A DNA stretch of 64,000 bases from Prinia subflava (Eukaryota; Chordata; Aves; Passeriformes; Cisticolidae): NCBI RefSeq assembly GCF_021018805.1, contig NC_086258.1, forward strand, positions 13,923,936-13,987,935, read 5' to 3'. Shown piece by piece: positions 12,135-26,516 of the stretch; the stretch's first letter is position 1; each line of letters opens with the position of its first letter. Under the pieces are notes generated by a model. It saw only the letters and a program-made list of their open reading frames with translations, searched no databases and was not told the DNA's origin. The position numbers and the translations under genes are program-made.

Positions 12135-13210
12135 CTGTAACAGAACAAAGAGAAATTTATATAGAGATGGCTGCTCTTAGATGCTGTAATTTTTTTTTGC
12201 TTCTTTTGCCCAAACTGGAGGTCAAATAAACACAGAATTAATTGTGCTATCAAAAGGGAGAGGGAAGGAGAGTGAAGAAAGAGCAGCAAAGACCTGTAAA
12301 GAACAAAAGTGGTAAAAGAGACAAAGAAAGGCAAAAGAAAACATAAGAATAAAAATATATGTGGAGAGGAAAAAATAAAAGAGTAAAGAACATGGTCTGA
12401 AGAAGGAATAATCATTCTTAAATCCACCTGAACGGAGCATTTGCACAAACACACCTTGCAAATTGACAGTCAGAAGTTTTCTGTTTGTTTTTGGTGGGAT
12501 CTGAACCAGCTCATTTGTTCCTTGCTCCCTTAGGCAAGGCGAGTTACTGCTTCCCAAGAGATATTTTACAAGCTTTCTCAACTTCTAGGTGCTTTTGTGG
12601 ACTTTTTATTATTATTATTCATCCTGCAACTATTTTTTATTGCACTTTGTGTCTTCTTCAGCTTCATGGAGACTCCAGAACTTTCAATGAGTAGATTTGA
12701 GCATCTTAGACCCCAAACCAAGGAGTTTGAATATGAGGAAATTTTTATCTGCAACTTTATTTAACAGATGTTGAGTAAACAGGAGTTACAGAGCAGAGTT
12801 ACAGGAAGAGAGATCAGATGGAAGGGTTGTGCTTCTTATCTCTCCAGAGGGGTTGGATTTGAGGAGTTTTGACCTGGGATAATTTGGGGAGTGTGGTTCA
12901 GGTCAGCCCATCACGTTCCTACTTGGCTGAATCAGGGCCTCACATGTGTACTTAACTCCCCAAGGGATTAACTGCTTAATTCAAATTAAGCAAGGACTTT
13001 GGTGTTTTTCTGGATTAGCAGCTGAATATGTAAATAAAGGATCAAAGGGCTTCGATATCAGATTAACTCATAAAATACCTCAAAACTTTCAAATGGAACC
13101 TTTTTTTTGTTGTTGTTTTCCCCAGCGCCATTTGGTGCTGGATTTTCGCTCCCAAATGGTTGAAACCCACCACAAATCCAAACCTCACACCTGAGGAAGC
13201 CACGAGCTCC

Positions 13211-13234
13211 AAATCCCAAATCCCAAATCCCAGA
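13211..13234. repeat. Short tandem repeat, unit CAAATCC
   Basis: Three consecutive copies of a 7-bp unit are followed by loosely repeated CATCCCA motifs to about 13290. This is a small simple repeat without evident function. Confidence 0.7.
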
Positions 13235-15207
13235 GCTCCCACACGTGAGCACTCAAGGCATCATCCCCAGTTCATCCCAGCATCATCCCATGGGAAAAGC
13301 AGCCCGTGCCAGGAGCTGCATTATGCAGCCTGCAATTATCAATACAAAAGGAATAAAACAATCTGATGAAACGTTAGGAAAATTCTCCCTCTGAGTCACC
13401 CCGACAGGCAGGAGGAATCGCCAAATCTCTATGCAAATGGGCAATTAGAGGCTTTCCTTGGGAACTACAAGGAAGTGATGCCATTATGCAAATCTGAAGG
13501 GAAAAGGAAAAAAAAAGAGAGGTGAGACAGGAAACCTCGTTTGAACTCCGCTGGTGTAGAAGCCAGCGATCAAAATTTATGTTTTTGAGAGCTACACCAA
13601 TAAATTCATGCTACTATTTCTATCAAGGCTTCCAAAGTTATGCATTAGTGGTCTGCCAGGATAAATATTTTCTGAGCCAACAGCTCATTTGGGTGGGGAC
13701 CTTGATAGAGCAGAAACATATATTTCAGTTGATTCAACATGTTCCATTTATTCTTGGTGAGACGAGACCAGAAACAGGCAGCCAGAGCAGCAAAATGCTT
13801 TAATTTCCCAAATTTTGATTAATAACAATCTATTTAATGGGTAAGAGGATCTGGAGGATCACCTGGCCAATATGCAGATGCAACAGAAGTTTTAATACAG
13901 CTCTGTGAGGGAAATAGTAATTTTCTACTTGTGCAAGAGTTTTCTTGCAAGCAGGTCACTGGTTTTAACAGTTTAATCTGCAGTTGTCCTCTAAATAAGT
14001 GCTTTCACAATGCTGGGAACATTTGTTATTAACTTTGCAGAGCAGCAGAGGCTCATTCCCTTTGGACAAAGGTGTTTCTCAGAAAGCCAGGGAGAAATAT
14101 TGCATTCTGCTGTAAAGTATGGAGATATCTTACAGGCTCAGCTGATAAGGGAGACAGAAAATGAGAATCCCTGGTCACTGCATTTTGGCTTAGGGCTGAT
14201 CCCTTACTCTGTTTCAGAGACAAGACATGCACTTTTTCTTGCAGTGAAACCTTTCTTTTGGATACAACTCCAATTTGTTTGAGCAGACAAGACACGCTGC
14301 TTTCAGCTCTGCTCACTGGTAATTACATCACAATAAGATGAAATAAGTGCCCAGCTGTTTCCTGCCCTGTTACCATAAACAACCTGCTGGTACTTTTGGC
14401 TGAAGGCACTATCAAGGTTTATTGACCCAAGGGATTAAAACAGTGCATGGCAAAAATCTAAATCACTTCTTACAACCAAAAACTAACATCCAGTGGCCTA
14501 ATGGGGACTCATTTTAATGGCAGAAGGTTTTTATTTTTTAACACTTATTTTTCACCAATGAAAGCTGTGTCTGCAGGGATAAGGGGGTTTTGTGCCTTAA
14601 AGGCTTTTTTGTTCTTTTATAGCCTCAAGCTGCCTCCCTAGGATCCACAAATACTGTGTCTCCTCTTGCACTCTTGAGGGATGTTTAAAATTGCAATTCT
14701 TCATCCCTCAGGAGGGCTTTAGTCAGCTGGATGAGGATGGCTCTATTTCATTTACTTGTGTTCGTTTTTCTTCGGTCCTGAGAAGGCTTTTATTTTTTAC
14801 AAAAATTCATTTTGGTGAGCTGATTTAATCCGTGAACCCCCCAGGAAGGTTTTATAGCTTTTAATATTAAGCTGCCACACTGGTCTTTGTTTATTCAGGT
14901 TGGTGGCTAATATATGAGGTTTGGAGCTGGACCATCAATCATCTTTGGTGTCAGCACAAAGCTGAAGTTGCCACACGTAGCTCATGTGTGCTTCCTCACG
15001 TGGTAAATCAGTAAAAAAAGAAGAGCTAAACAGTGACACAATTAAATAAAGTGATGGAAAAAGCAGAGGACTTGGAATTTCACAGACTGCACTGAAACTG
15101 TGTCAGGCATTGACCAGTCCCAAAGAGAGGAAAGTTGGGTTTGATGCCCAGGAGAGAAATGTCCAAACCTGAGCTTCCCAAACCAACCAACCCAGTGCTT
15201 ATCAGCA

Positions 15208-15345
15208 GAATCACAGAATTGTTTAGGTTGGAAAAAGCCTTTAAGATCGAGTCCAGCCATGAACCAGCCCTGCCAGGGTTCCTCAGCACCACGTCCACAC
15301 ACCTCTGCATCCTCCAGGGATGGTGGCAGCCACTTCCCTGGGCTC
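15208..15345 (-). mobile_element. CR1 LINE 3' fragment, antisense
   Basis: It begins GAATCACAGAATTG followed by GTTGGAAAAAGCCT and GTCCAGCC, then a CCAGGGATGGTGGCAGCCAC block. This is the reverse complement of the conserved CR1 3' region. It is 5' truncated, as is typical of avian CR1. Confidence 0.88.
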
Positions 15346-16407
15346 TGCTGTGAAATCAGCTTTGTTTTAAAACTCCCCAGAGTCTTCTGAGCTGGCACAG
15401 CTCAGTTCTGCAGGCACTCCCTTCTCTACAAACCTCACAGGGATGTTTGGGGGCTGCATTAGGAGGGGACATTAGCACAAGAACCTGCTCCACTGGCTCC
15501 TCTCTGTGCTCCAGTCTCTCCCCTTCCTTTCTGAAAGAAACAACCCAAGCACATCCAGGAGAAATGCAGCATCTTCAAGGTGACCAGATGAATTTTTGCC
15601 ATGTGCTACCAGCAGCCTGCAAAGCACAGGGTGTTCTGTGTCCCTTCCATGCCCTGCACCAGATCCTGCTCAGGTTCCCAACACCCAACTCTTCCCTCCT
15701 TGCATCCCACAGTTCTGTGATGCTGAGTTCATCCCTGGTGCAAAATATCCTCTCATAAAAAACCAAAAAAATCCAAAATTCAAAACCCCCAAACACCTAC
15801 AATCTTCTCCAGACCTTCCAGCTGTAAATGACTTTATCTGAGCCAGGGGCACATAAGGAAACTGCAAAAGAAACTCTGAAGTAAATGAAGGGACCACAGA
15901 AAGTTGTTCAAGTTCCTTTTAAAAAAAATCATCTTGAAGGGCATGAAGTTAATTTTGTGTTTATGTCAGATAAGAATCAAAGGACAGTTGCCTTAACCAG
16001 GATGTTGTGGGTTTTTTAGTATCTTAATTTCTGCCTGTCTATAATATTTATGAAGGATGATGTGTGCCAGGGAATACTAGGATAATGACCAAAAGGCATA
16101 ATTAGGATCTTTTAGTTGTTATCAAATTTTCTCCATGTTTCAGGGTGAGTAAAATGAGAAAAGTAATTTCCTGTCTCTCTTAAATCCTTTCCTATATCAA
16201 CAGTTGTGTGCTATTATGTTGTTTGAAAGAAAAATCCTCTTTAAAAAGGTTATGGATCTGTTCTGCACCATCTCTGAATGGAGACAGGAAAGATCTGCTG
16301 CAATAAACCTGAAGATAGGTGAGGGTTCCAAAAAGGTAAAAATAATCCCTTCAGTCTTAGGGAGATCATTTAATCTCAGAATAAAGTCTCCTTCTTCTAA
16401 ATGAAGG

Positions 16408-16410
<3 letters not shown>

Positions 16411-16490
<80 letters not shown>
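16411..16490. repeat. Compound microsatellite (TAA)n(TGA)n
   Basis: About fifteen TAA units change to about twelve TGA/GAT units. On the minus strand it would read as poly-Tyr then poly-His in one frame, which is an artefact of the repeat. It is likely length-polymorphic. Confidence 0.97.
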
Positions 16491-16559
16491 CACAGGTGAA
16501 GAATGCTAAAGCACTGTGAAAAGGACAAGTGAAGGACAAAATATTACAATGTCATCCCA

Positions 16560-16665
16560 ATTAACAAAAACCCCCTAATCAACAGAAAAAACACAACCAA
16601 ATGAACCCACCAAAAAAAAACCCAACCCCAAAATGCAAGCAAAAACCCAAACAAACATGCAAAGA
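16560..16665. repeat. A/C-rich low-complexity tract
   Basis: Repeated AAACCC and CCAAA-like words on the plus strand make a nearly T- and G-free segment. It shows no regular period and no element ends. Confidence 0.7.
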
Positions 16666-18053
16666 ATGATTAATCATTTGTTGTTTGTGTCCTCCCTAAT
16701 TGCAGGGACTCCTCTCAGCACTCCTGAAGTCCAAGTGAGCACAGCTCCACTCCTACAAAACCTCTCTGAGTCCAGATGTGCCCGGGCTGGGCAAAGCTGA
16801 GCAATGCAACCCAAACAAAGCAACCAAAATTGGCAATTTCCTTAAATTTCAGACCCCTCCGGCCTCTGTTCTTAGGGAACATTTAACTGGAGCTTGAAAT
16901 CTGCTGAAATGATTTTTCCTAAGGAAGAATCCAATGATGTATCAATTGTTTCAGTGAAGATCAAGGTCTGCACATTTGTCTTTCCAGAAAAGCACCAAAC
17001 ACGAATATTCGCCGCCCACGTGCTCTGTGCTCCCAGGCAGAGGGAATTCTGACTCTCACTGTGCAAGGCCATTGAAATCTGCTTCTCCCAGGTTTAGGGA
17101 ACAGTGTGCAACTCAATACAAATGTTCTCGAGTTCTTAGGAAAAGTAATGAACGCCATAAATCCCAGGGATTTGGCTCAGCTGAAAACAGCGACCGGGCG
17201 AGATCAGCTGAGCAAGTTATTCTGTCAAGTGAACACCAGGTTGTCCTTCACTGAGAAAATCCTGCTGGAGCACCTCCCCTGTCCTGACAGTTCCAATAAA
17301 AGATAAATTGGTGGCATAGATGTCCCCTTTGTGTGTCTGTCTGTAGCCAGTAACCCATCCCAGCATCCAAGACTTTTTTGCCTTGTTGTTTTAGTGACCC
17401 AGCTCCTCGCTGGGTACTGAATTTGTTGCTCCAGGTCATTTTTTTTTCTTTTCCCAACCTGCATCCAAGTGGCCTTCTTACTTCAGTGGCTTGTGTTTCC
17501 ATTTTTCTTTTCTTGAACAAGATCTCCCACCTGGAAAATCCTCTGGTTGTAGTTAAGCAATCCGAGTCGATATAATTCATAGCTGCAAAAGAAGCTTTTT
17601 GAAAAAAAACCCCTCACCAGTGGGCTGCATATGGCAAGAACAGCATTCCTGGGACTGCACAACTTGGAGGGGAATAAAAGCTTTCACTGTCAACACCACG
17701 GAACAACCAGGAATGTTGTGGCTAGAAAATCCACGCTGTTCCCTCAGCCTCCCCCTCTCCAGGGCTCTGCTATTGTTCCAGCTGGGATTTGGAAGATCCC
17801 GGATTTATTTTCTTCTCCTTCCAGATGACTCATGGCAGATGCCATCGTTGTTCCCCCAGCACTCTTCCCCTCAGCTCCTGCCCCTGCTGTCCCTTTGCTG
17901 TCCCTTTGCTGGGTTGGGATTGCAGCAGGAGGGTTGTCCCCTCCACGGGGTGAGGGGGACACCAAGGGAGACCCCTCTGACACCCCCTGATCCAGAGGAA
18001 CCAGACCCAAACCAGCCCAGCTGCTCCCCAGTGCTGCTGGGCTGGAGAAAACA

Positions 18054-18110
18054 GAACCACAGAATATTCCGGGCTGCAAGGGACCCACAGGGATCATCAG
18101 GGCCAACACA
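18054..18110 (-). mobile_element. CR1 LINE 3' fragment, antisense
   Basis: CCACAGAATATTCCGGGCTG followed by GGGACCCACAGGGATCATC matches the antisense CR1 3' end. It is very short. Confidence 0.75.
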
Positions 18111-19692
18111 CAGGGTTAATTTCTGCCTCTGGCCATTCCTACTGCACTATCAGGATGATTGAGTCTGAAATGAAGCTCTGAGCATCTCTGACACCACTGC
18201 TGGAACACATTTATGTGCTGCAGTTTTACATTCCAGCACGTGTCACCTCCTCACAGTCCCTCCCATCCGGGGTGGCTCAGCAGGGAGAGGTTTCAGTGCC
18301 TGATTCAGGAGGTGCCCAGTGCTCCCCAAGGCCAGCGAGGGCTGGCAGAGCCCAGCAGCAGCAGGACCAGGACCTGGATTTTCACACTGACCATGTGAAC
18401 AAGCAAAGCTCTGTAGATGATAATCAGAAGCTCCAAAAACAAAAATCCAAGCAGGGTCTCAACTCGAAAAGCAGCTGTCAGGCTTGCAGAGCCTCAGGGC
18501 TGGGCAAGGAGAAACGTGGCTGCACTGCCTGGAAGGAATTGCCATGGATGGCATTTAGTGCTGATTAAACTGACAACAAAACTCAGAATTTACATAAAGG
18601 TAAAGATCTCCATAAAGCTGCTCTTTCCCAGTCCTTTTTAGCTCCATCTCCTAGAAAAAGAGGCTGGGACAGTTCCCTAATTGAACAGGCATTGCTGGGA
18701 GCACGACTGGAGATGAGGTTTTGTTGCTCTGTTCTTCTGTCATCCACTGGCTCCTCCAGACATTCCCATTTCCTTTTTAATTCCCTGCATTTAGCACCAG
18801 TATCACTGATCCTTGTAGTCCTACTTTAACAGCTTCTGAAAGAGCAAAGTTCTCTTCATGGATAATCTGTAATCTAACCACAGATGCTCTAATATGAGAG
18901 TAACAAATATGAGAGTTACTGCCCTCTTAAAAGGACAATCTTTCTCATTCACTATATTAAGACAAAGAGCAAGAAAAATGACATTTTAAAACACTCTCTA
19001 ATTCCTGGACACCGCCATATGCTTCCATTCTCTTTTGGTAACAATTCCCTTTTCCCTTTCAACTACTTGCCCTGTACTTTCTGTTTGCTGTCTTTCTCCA
19101 GCTGGCCACCAAGCTCCAGTAATTCATTCTGTTCTGTTCAGGAGGTGTGTATTTGTGTATTTTCCAGTTGTGTCTGATTACCAAAGCTAACATTTGATCA
19201 CTGGCTCCCACACAGGCACCACCATCCTCGACTCCTTTCCCTTTGACAGTTGCACAGTTGGTGAGAGCCTCCTCTCCCGCAGTTCCTGCCATATGGAGCT
19301 CCTGGGAACTTTTAACTCCATTGATTTCCAGCTCCTTTCAAATCCCACCTGCAAAGCTGTTTTTTCTGTGCTTGAGTCTCAGGTTCTATCTCCTCCTGCT
19401 AATCTGAAACCTCGTGCTATACAGAATAATTTCCTGTATTCGTTGTAATTCTCCTTCCTTTCATAGCTCGCCATTAAAGGAAATGATACACAAATATAAA
19501 ATGTGGCAAATGCAAAATCATGATTTAGCCTGGCAATCTCAGGCTTAATTAAAACTGAGGGGTGCTGTTGTATCAAAGTGATTAATGAATATATCAGTGG
19601 ATTTTAGCATGAGGTAGACACCTACTAAGATAAAAAGTGGTGGAATTGGGCTCCAAATAATGTCTGTGGTCATTTATGTACCTGAAGTCCAC

Positions 19693-19818
19693 AATCCCTG
19701 AAGTGTTCAAGATTGGGCTTGGAACAACCTGGTCTGTGGAAGGTGTCCCTGCCCAGGGCAGGGGCTGGGACTGGGTGATCTTTAAGGTCCCTTCCAACCC
19801 AAACAAAACTCTATGAAA
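19693..19818 (+). mobile_element. CR1 LINE 3' fragment, sense
   Basis: A characteristic series reads GGAACAACCTGGTCTGTGGA, AGGTGTCCCTGCCCAGGGCA, GGTGATCTTTAAGGTCCCTT, then CCAACCC and a CTATGAAAT tail. This is the canonical 3' end of a CR1 in plus orientation and is relatively little diverged. Confidence 0.9.
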
Positions 19819-20881
19819 TCAACATTTCATAGAAATATCCATGAAAGGTGTCTGACAGAGACAGAACCAGGACCAGAGTGATTCCTGCCCACCAGACTCT
19901 ACTGGGAAGGCTGAAAAGAGACCCAGAGCCCCCTCAGAACTGGATGTTGTGGTCTGGGTGTGCCAGAGCAGTGCTCCCACTCCCATCAGATTCTTCACTG
20001 CTTCTCTGTGGCTCTCCAACATCTTCTTTCCAATAAAAAGACTTCACATTTGAATTTTTCTTGCCACAAGTAGGTTAGAAAAGAAATCCTCTATTGTGCA
20101 GATCTGGAACCATCAGATTTTCAGCCTGTGGGGAGCTATGCCCCTCTGCCTGTTGGTGCCCTGCATTTTTCACAAGGTTTTATGGTAGAAAAACAGCTGA
20201 AACACACAGGTCCCTCCTGGCCCCAGTGCTGGAGGTGTCAGCAGAGCAGTGGATGGAGGAGATGCCACAAGGTCCCTCCTCAGCCACACAGAACTGCACA
20301 AAAACACTCTTCAAATCCATCCATCCGTGCTGGTCGCAGGCAGAAACTGCAGGAACTGTTTTAACGTGACAATATTTGGCGGTGCAGCTCCTGAAAGTCA
20401 CAGTGGAAATTTCTTTCATGTTCTCACTCTTTTCCCCACGGCTCCAGAGGCTGCTGAGCCCCAGCAAGGGCTGCTCTGGGTGAATCACTGCCGTGGTTTG
20501 AGATCATCCACAGCCAGGCTGGGCTTCCCATTTCTGTGGGAGCAGAAATGGGTCTCTGGGGGAGAGATTCTGGAAGCGTTTCAGTGACGTGGGCTGAAGT
20601 GAGTGGAGCAAACAGCAGAATTTCATCACCACCTCCAGCCCGTGCTGGATCTCAGCTTCCAAAGTGTCCCTTGGCTCGGTGACACAAAGGCTCCCTCCAC
20701 CCTCCTCACCTGCAGCTGGCCAACCTGGGCTTTTAAACATCCTAACTGAGAGCTTATTTGCCTGATTCTGGGTGACTGCTACGTGTTCTGAGAATGACAA
20801 CACTCTGAGAAATCTGGGGATTTGTGGCAGGCACCCCAGGCTGCCATCTGATGGCATTTAAAACTCCCTGAGACCTTTAAA

Positions 20882-20976
20882 AATCACAGAATCATGGAAT
20901 GGTTGGGGTTGGAAGAGACCTTAAAGATCATCCCATTTCAATCCCGCTGCCATGGGCAGGGGCAACTCCCACTAGA
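20882..20976 (-). mobile_element. CR1 LINE 3' fragment, antisense
   Basis: ATCACAGAATCATGGAATGG, GGTTGGAAGAGACCTTAAAG and CTGCCATGGGCAGGGGCAAC appear in order, a close match to the antisense CR1 3' end. Confidence 0.92.
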
Positions 20977-23900
20977 TAATTCCTCAGAAGAAATATGGCC
21001 AAAAAGCCCTAAACTAAAGAGCTAATATTACTCAAGTGTTCCAGCCATCAGATCAGGAACTGCTGGGGACTCATACCGTGCACACCAATGTCTGTTGCTC
21101 ATCTGTGTCTCACTGATTCCTTGCTCCCAGCTCCCCAAATCCACTGGCAGCAGCACTATTCCCACCAAGGAGAAGGTGTGGCAAACCTTAGAAGTTTCTC
21201 TGTGCTGCACAGCAACTGAAATTTCAGAAGGATGCATCACAGCGTTCATCTGAGAACAAATATATTTAGTTGGCATGGAAACAGTAACTTGGGCTGAATG
21301 TGGTAAATATCCAGCAGTCATAAAAAAATCGAGCAAGTCAGGATAATGAACATTAGAAATGAAAACTGGCTGAATGCTTTTGAATCGTGGCTCTTTTACA
21401 ATTATCACTCCTGTTTTCATTTGAACATGAGTGAAATCCACTTAAACTAAGCTGCTCCACTTTATGCCAAACACTTCTGTAACATCCTCATTCTGATAAC
21501 TCCTTTCTCCTTCTTTTATAATCTTTTTTAGGAAAAAGAAATTAAAGGGCTGAAAACCTCCACTGCCATTCTCCTTTATTTCCTCAGCAATATTAATGAA
21601 TTGAACATAATTGATTTTCTGTCTCAGAATCTCCTGTAAAACTCTATTTATGACTTGACTGTTTGGAGGTATCCCTATGGTTTGAGTATCTATAGTGTTG
21701 CTACTTCAGATGTTTGCAAGCATGAGGGACCTTTTTCTCTCCTGTTATCCCAAATTTTACATCATACTCAACCCAAATCTATGGCTAGAAACATTAGAAC
21801 AAGGAATGAAAAGAACAGGACTTTTTTCCTATTCACAAGAACATTCTTGTGTGTAATTCCCAAAAGACAGATTCTTGGAGCTTTTTAGTAAACTGAGTTG
21901 GGGTGATTACCCTTCAAAAAAGAATTTGAAATTAAATGAATGCTAAAGAAATCTAGGTAGTATAGAAAAAAAAAAAGATCACTACCATGAATTTTTATCC
22001 AGGCCCCAATTCAGCAAGACTTGTTGCACATGCCTAAATTCCTGGATTCATTAAGCTCTCAGTGATGTGTGTCATTCTTAATTACACATTCACAGGATGT
22101 AGAGTCTCCTGTATGAACAATGGAGATTTTTTAACTATGACTGAAAAATGCACAAAGCCACAGGACTTCAGAAATACTGTTCAGGAGGAAATCTTGTCTC
22201 ACGTTAGATCCAGGCACACATCAGAGGCAACCAAGGGATACATCCACTCCAAAATACAAGATACAGGGACACAATGGGATCCCTGCACAGGAAGCTGATC
22301 CCACAGTTATGTAGGACTGAGACTTCAGAAACTTCACTGCTGCTGTGCAAGGAAATGGTTTGGACACACCCAAATTTGCCAGAAACCTTCCCAGACTGCT
22401 TTAACAGTCTTGTGACTATAAATAATCAACAACAACAATATATATAAAACCATATATTACAGCTTTCACATTTACTGACAGTTTATCACTTTCCATGAGT
22501 ACAATTATTTATGTCTCAAGAAGCTGTAAAAATTTAATTTTTAAAGGAAACATCCAACATTTTGAGCTGAAGAAAGATGGTACAGCTCAGCGACTCCACT
22601 CGTGAAGTGCAGCATTACACTGGAAAACCAGGACAGAGACAGGACAACCTTTATGGAAAAGATAAAATTATTCAGGCCAGCACTTTAGAGAAATGTGACT
22701 GGAACCCATCACCCAGAGATCGCTGCCATATGGCACCACTGGTGAGACAACACAGACACGAAGTGACTGCACTGACCCACACTGGAAAATGGGAGAGAAG
22801 AAGAAAACAGGAGTAAACACGAGTTCATCCAAGAACACGAAGGATGGGAATGGAAAAGCTCCACAAAAGCAGCTCCTCTCCAACTGCAGCGCTGCAGAAC
22901 AGCTCAGGGCTTGCTGACAGCCCAATGTGTTTCCTCCCCTTTATTTATAGGACACTTTGTCTCTCTGGATGATTACAAAATTGAAAGGTTAAGCCTGTGT
23001 GATCACCAGAGGGTCACTGTGACAAAGAGTTAAACTTTGTGGCTCTGTCAGTCACTCTTAGAGGCTGAAGAGTTATGAGGACACTGCACTGGAAAAACGG
23101 CCAACATGGAGCACTGAGATACCACCCAACAAGCCATAACGAGAAACAGCTTTTTAGTTTTAATTAAAAGCACAACAAAATGTTTTTTCATGTCTCATTC
23201 ATTTGTTTGTTGTTGTTATAGAATCAAAACACGAGATTTTTTTCCTTTTAATGAAAAACAGAAGCTCTTTAACCCTCTCTCCTCCTTATTTATAGACATG
23301 TAAAAGCTTAGAAAAGTGGCTTTTGTAATGGTGCCAGCACAAATCTCCATGTTTTATGCAATTCTGATTCACACAGTATTTGGTAAAAGCAGAAAGCAAG
23401 TTACTGCCCTGAATATTTCAAATCCCTGATCAGCTGATGAGTTGTTAACTACTGTTAACACTTGATGAACATGTTTACAGGTAGCCTGGCCAAATCCAGT
23501 AACTGGAAACATGTCAGAGCTGTCACTTTTGCATTTTTCTTCTGGAGAGATAAGCAGAACTAATGAATTAACCGGTCACAGAGGAGACAAGGAACAACTT
23601 CCAAAATGTTTGCCTGCAAAATAGACCGAAGCCAACTAAAGCAACCCAGCTTCAGTAGCTCCAGCTGCTTCAGAAATCCCAATGGATGAAAGGCAGAGAC
23701 AAGACCACTGAGGAACTTGGAGATGGGCTCTACCAGATCTGCCAACACATCAAGCTCAAAGATGGACAGCACAGTGCAATTTAAATAACATTCCTGTTCT
23801 GTTACACTCAGGAACAGGATGTTACCATCCAAATTAGTCCTTCATTAATTAAGTCTGGACAGTCTTGAGTTCTGTAAGTTGGTTTGGAGCAGATGCTCAT

Positions 23901-25161
23901 GTAAGAGGAAACCTTGAAGGCATCCTGTGAATCTGCATGTGCAGCCTTCTACCTCTGTATTTCATGAATCACTTCTTATTTCTTCTTCTGGATCCTTCTC
24001 AAAACGGGTCAGAAAAAAAAGAAGGCAAAATGGCAGTGGCAGAAACTAAAATAAAACATAAAAAAGGAAAAAAATTGGAAGAGGACATCCCTCTCAGCGT
24101 GCAGCCAGCGCTGTTCCCTGGGAGGGACAACCATGCTGTAAAGAGCTGATTTTCCTCATTTTCCAGGAGACTCTGAAGCCAAAATGCAAAGCTTGTAGGG
24201 CAGCTCACTGACTGCACCAGGCACTGCAGCTTGGGGTGAGCCTGGCCCAACATCTGGATTTGGGAGGCAGAGGTGGCAGAAGGGAACAGCTCATCTTAAC
24301 ACTCCAGAGAGGAAATACATCAATTAAACACCAAGGGTGACTGAGAATTCCCATGTGCCAGGAGGATGATAAAGCTGAGGAAAAAATACTTGAAATTAAT
24401 GATTATTAATTTTCTATACCCACCTCAACTGATTATTCCTGCAGGTAAAGAGTTAGAAATGCTTTATGTAGAATATATGCTGTTGATACTGTTTACTCAG
24501 CACCAAATAAAGTTCTCAAATGCTTCAAAACCTGATTTGTATTAGAAATACATAAATTCCTATCTGATTCAGGCATTCATCACCTCCATATTCTCCTGAA
24601 TATTTCAATTTAATCTGCTTGGATGCAGATGATTGACTTTCTGTTCCAACACTGCCTGTAAACACCACACTCTATTTTGCTCAAAGCACACTAAATAATC
24701 TCTGACTTCACTGGAAGTGTCCAGAAAAAAATTTAGCACTATTAATCATCTGAAACTGTTTACAGACATGTTTGGACAATGAATGCAGAAGATCAGGACT
24801 AAAGATTATTTTTAGCTGTTATTGTCCAATTATATTTCTCTTCATACAAACCATTAAAGAACAGGTTCGAATAGTCTCAGAAACCTCTATTAAAACACTA
24901 CAGTCACTTGCAAACAGCCAGTTCAAAATAAATGCATCATTTAACAGCTAGAATAGCTGAAATACCAACTTGCAAAAGAGAGCAGCAGATAAGTATTTGC
25001 CTGAAGGGTTCAGACAGTTTAATTCTCTTTCATTACCAACAAAACAGAAAAGAAAGCTAGCTGAGAATTTTGCAGGAAAATATGTGCTTTTGCTTTGAAG
25101 GAAGGGATTATTTTTAACCATTGCACCTCCTTGCTCGAGGGGTGGGGACAGCACCCAGTAC

Positions 25162-25251
25162 CTGCTCCTGGGATTTCAGCTCGTTGCGCTGGAGCCTCCT
25201 CTGAGCATCGTAAAGCAGCCCACGGTAATTCTCCACCTCCTCCTCCAAGGC
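25162..25251 (-). CDS. Internal exon, coiled-coil protein (30 codons)
   Basis: Minus-strand acceptor TTGCTGTTGTTGCAG and donor CAG|GTACTG bound a 90-nt exon, phase 0 at both ends. The peptide starts ALEEEVENYRGLLYDAQRR and ends NELKSQEQ, again a charged amphipathic helix. The exon is G/C-richer than the surrounding intron and its codons are free of stops only in the expected frame relation to its neighbours. It sits between a 23.8-kb upstream intron and a 13-kb downstream intron. The peptide resembles many long coiled-coil proteins and cannot be placed in a family by eye. Confidence 0.87.
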
Positions 25252-26516
25252 CTGCAACAACAGCAAGGGATGCAAAACACACGTGAGAAACATGGGATGG
25301 CAGCAAAACTTCCAGGTGATGTCTGCCAATGAGCTGGGGAAGGAAGTGGAGCACAGGGAGTCCAGCTGAACTTGGTGCTAAGACAGGACACAGGCACTTT
25401 GGCCACTCCAAAAAGTCACTTTGCACTGGTGGGACCATTGACTGAACAAGAGTAATTACATCTAAAAAGTCCTATCTTATTATAGGCTACTCATCCTAAA
25501 ATTACATTATTTTTGTATCTTCTTACAGACTATTCATCCTAAAAATGTAATAAATACCCTCAAAGGTTGGAAGGCAAATGGAAATATTGCAACAGTTGCA
25601 TTTGCCAATGTCCTGGGTTTTTGTTGTCATCCTATCTGCACCACCTTGAGCTTCCTAGGAGCAGTTTTGCAGTGTACCAACAGTTTTTTTCTTTAAGCAA
25701 GAATAATCCTCTCTCTGGAAAACAATGTCTGGAATTTGGAGTGGAAATGTATTCCATATTACTGAAGTGGGATGCTGGCCCAGATGAGGGGCTCCCCTCC
25801 TGCCCTGTAGTCAAATCTAGCATGTGATCTACAAATGAAGTAGAAACGGCAATAAATAAAAGGAATATTATGATCGTGTCACTTTACCACAACTACCCAA
25901 TCTTTATTTAGTTCAGAAGTAATCACTCCTAAACCAAGCTCATAAAATGCATAGACAAATTTATTTTGTCATGATTGTTCTCCTTATATATTTATTTTTA
26001 TTCCAGCAGTCACTCAGAGCCTTGATCTTTTTGTTACATGCTTAACAAAGGAACAGCGTGCCCCAAGGAGCTGATAGTCTGTGTTATTTCTAACAGATAC
26101 ACACCAAACAAACAATACAAAGTTTCAAAGATTTTTTTTGTTGTTTGTTTTGAAAGTTTCCTCCTCATTGTTGGATGTTTGAATACACGCTTAACATTTA
26201 CTTACACATTTACTAAAAGCTTAGTGATGTTGTCAGCTTGAATAAAGGCATTGTTAAGTGCAAGTGCTGACTCCAAGCAAAGTGCACAATGTGGATGGGG
26301 GATTGACACCAACACAGAGGCGGCTGTGGCTGCAGAAAGGGAATATTTTGAGGTGTCTTTTGTATGGCAGGAAATCGGGGCATTGATACCCATCAGTGAA
26401 AAGCAGCACGGGGCTGGACCCGGGAAGGGGCTTGTGCTGCAAATGTCACTGAAGGAGCCTCCAGTGCTGCTTTAAAAAAAGCTGAGCTGCACAGAGACCT
26501 TCTGCAGAGCAGCCTG

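Larger units (their letters stand above)
12135..25161 (-). other. Large intron (13 kb)
   Basis: It separates two strong coiled-coil exons. It contains CR1 fragments near 15.2, 18.1, 19.7 and 20.9 kb, a (TAA)n(TGA)n microsatellite at 16.4 kb and an A/C-rich stretch at 16.56-16.67 kb. The rest is unique. A minus-strand open frame at 14053-14316 has a donor-like GTAAGG but no usable acceptor, so it is left out. Confidence 0.8.

Noticed and set aside
14053..14316. Minus-strand frame with SLQEKVHVLSLKQ and a GTAAGG donor
   Set aside because: Coil-like residues, but no pyrimidine tract or AG acceptor fits.
16197..16493. Minus-strand ORF with poly-His and poly-Tyr
   Set aside because: Translation of the (TAA)n(TGA)n microsatellite.
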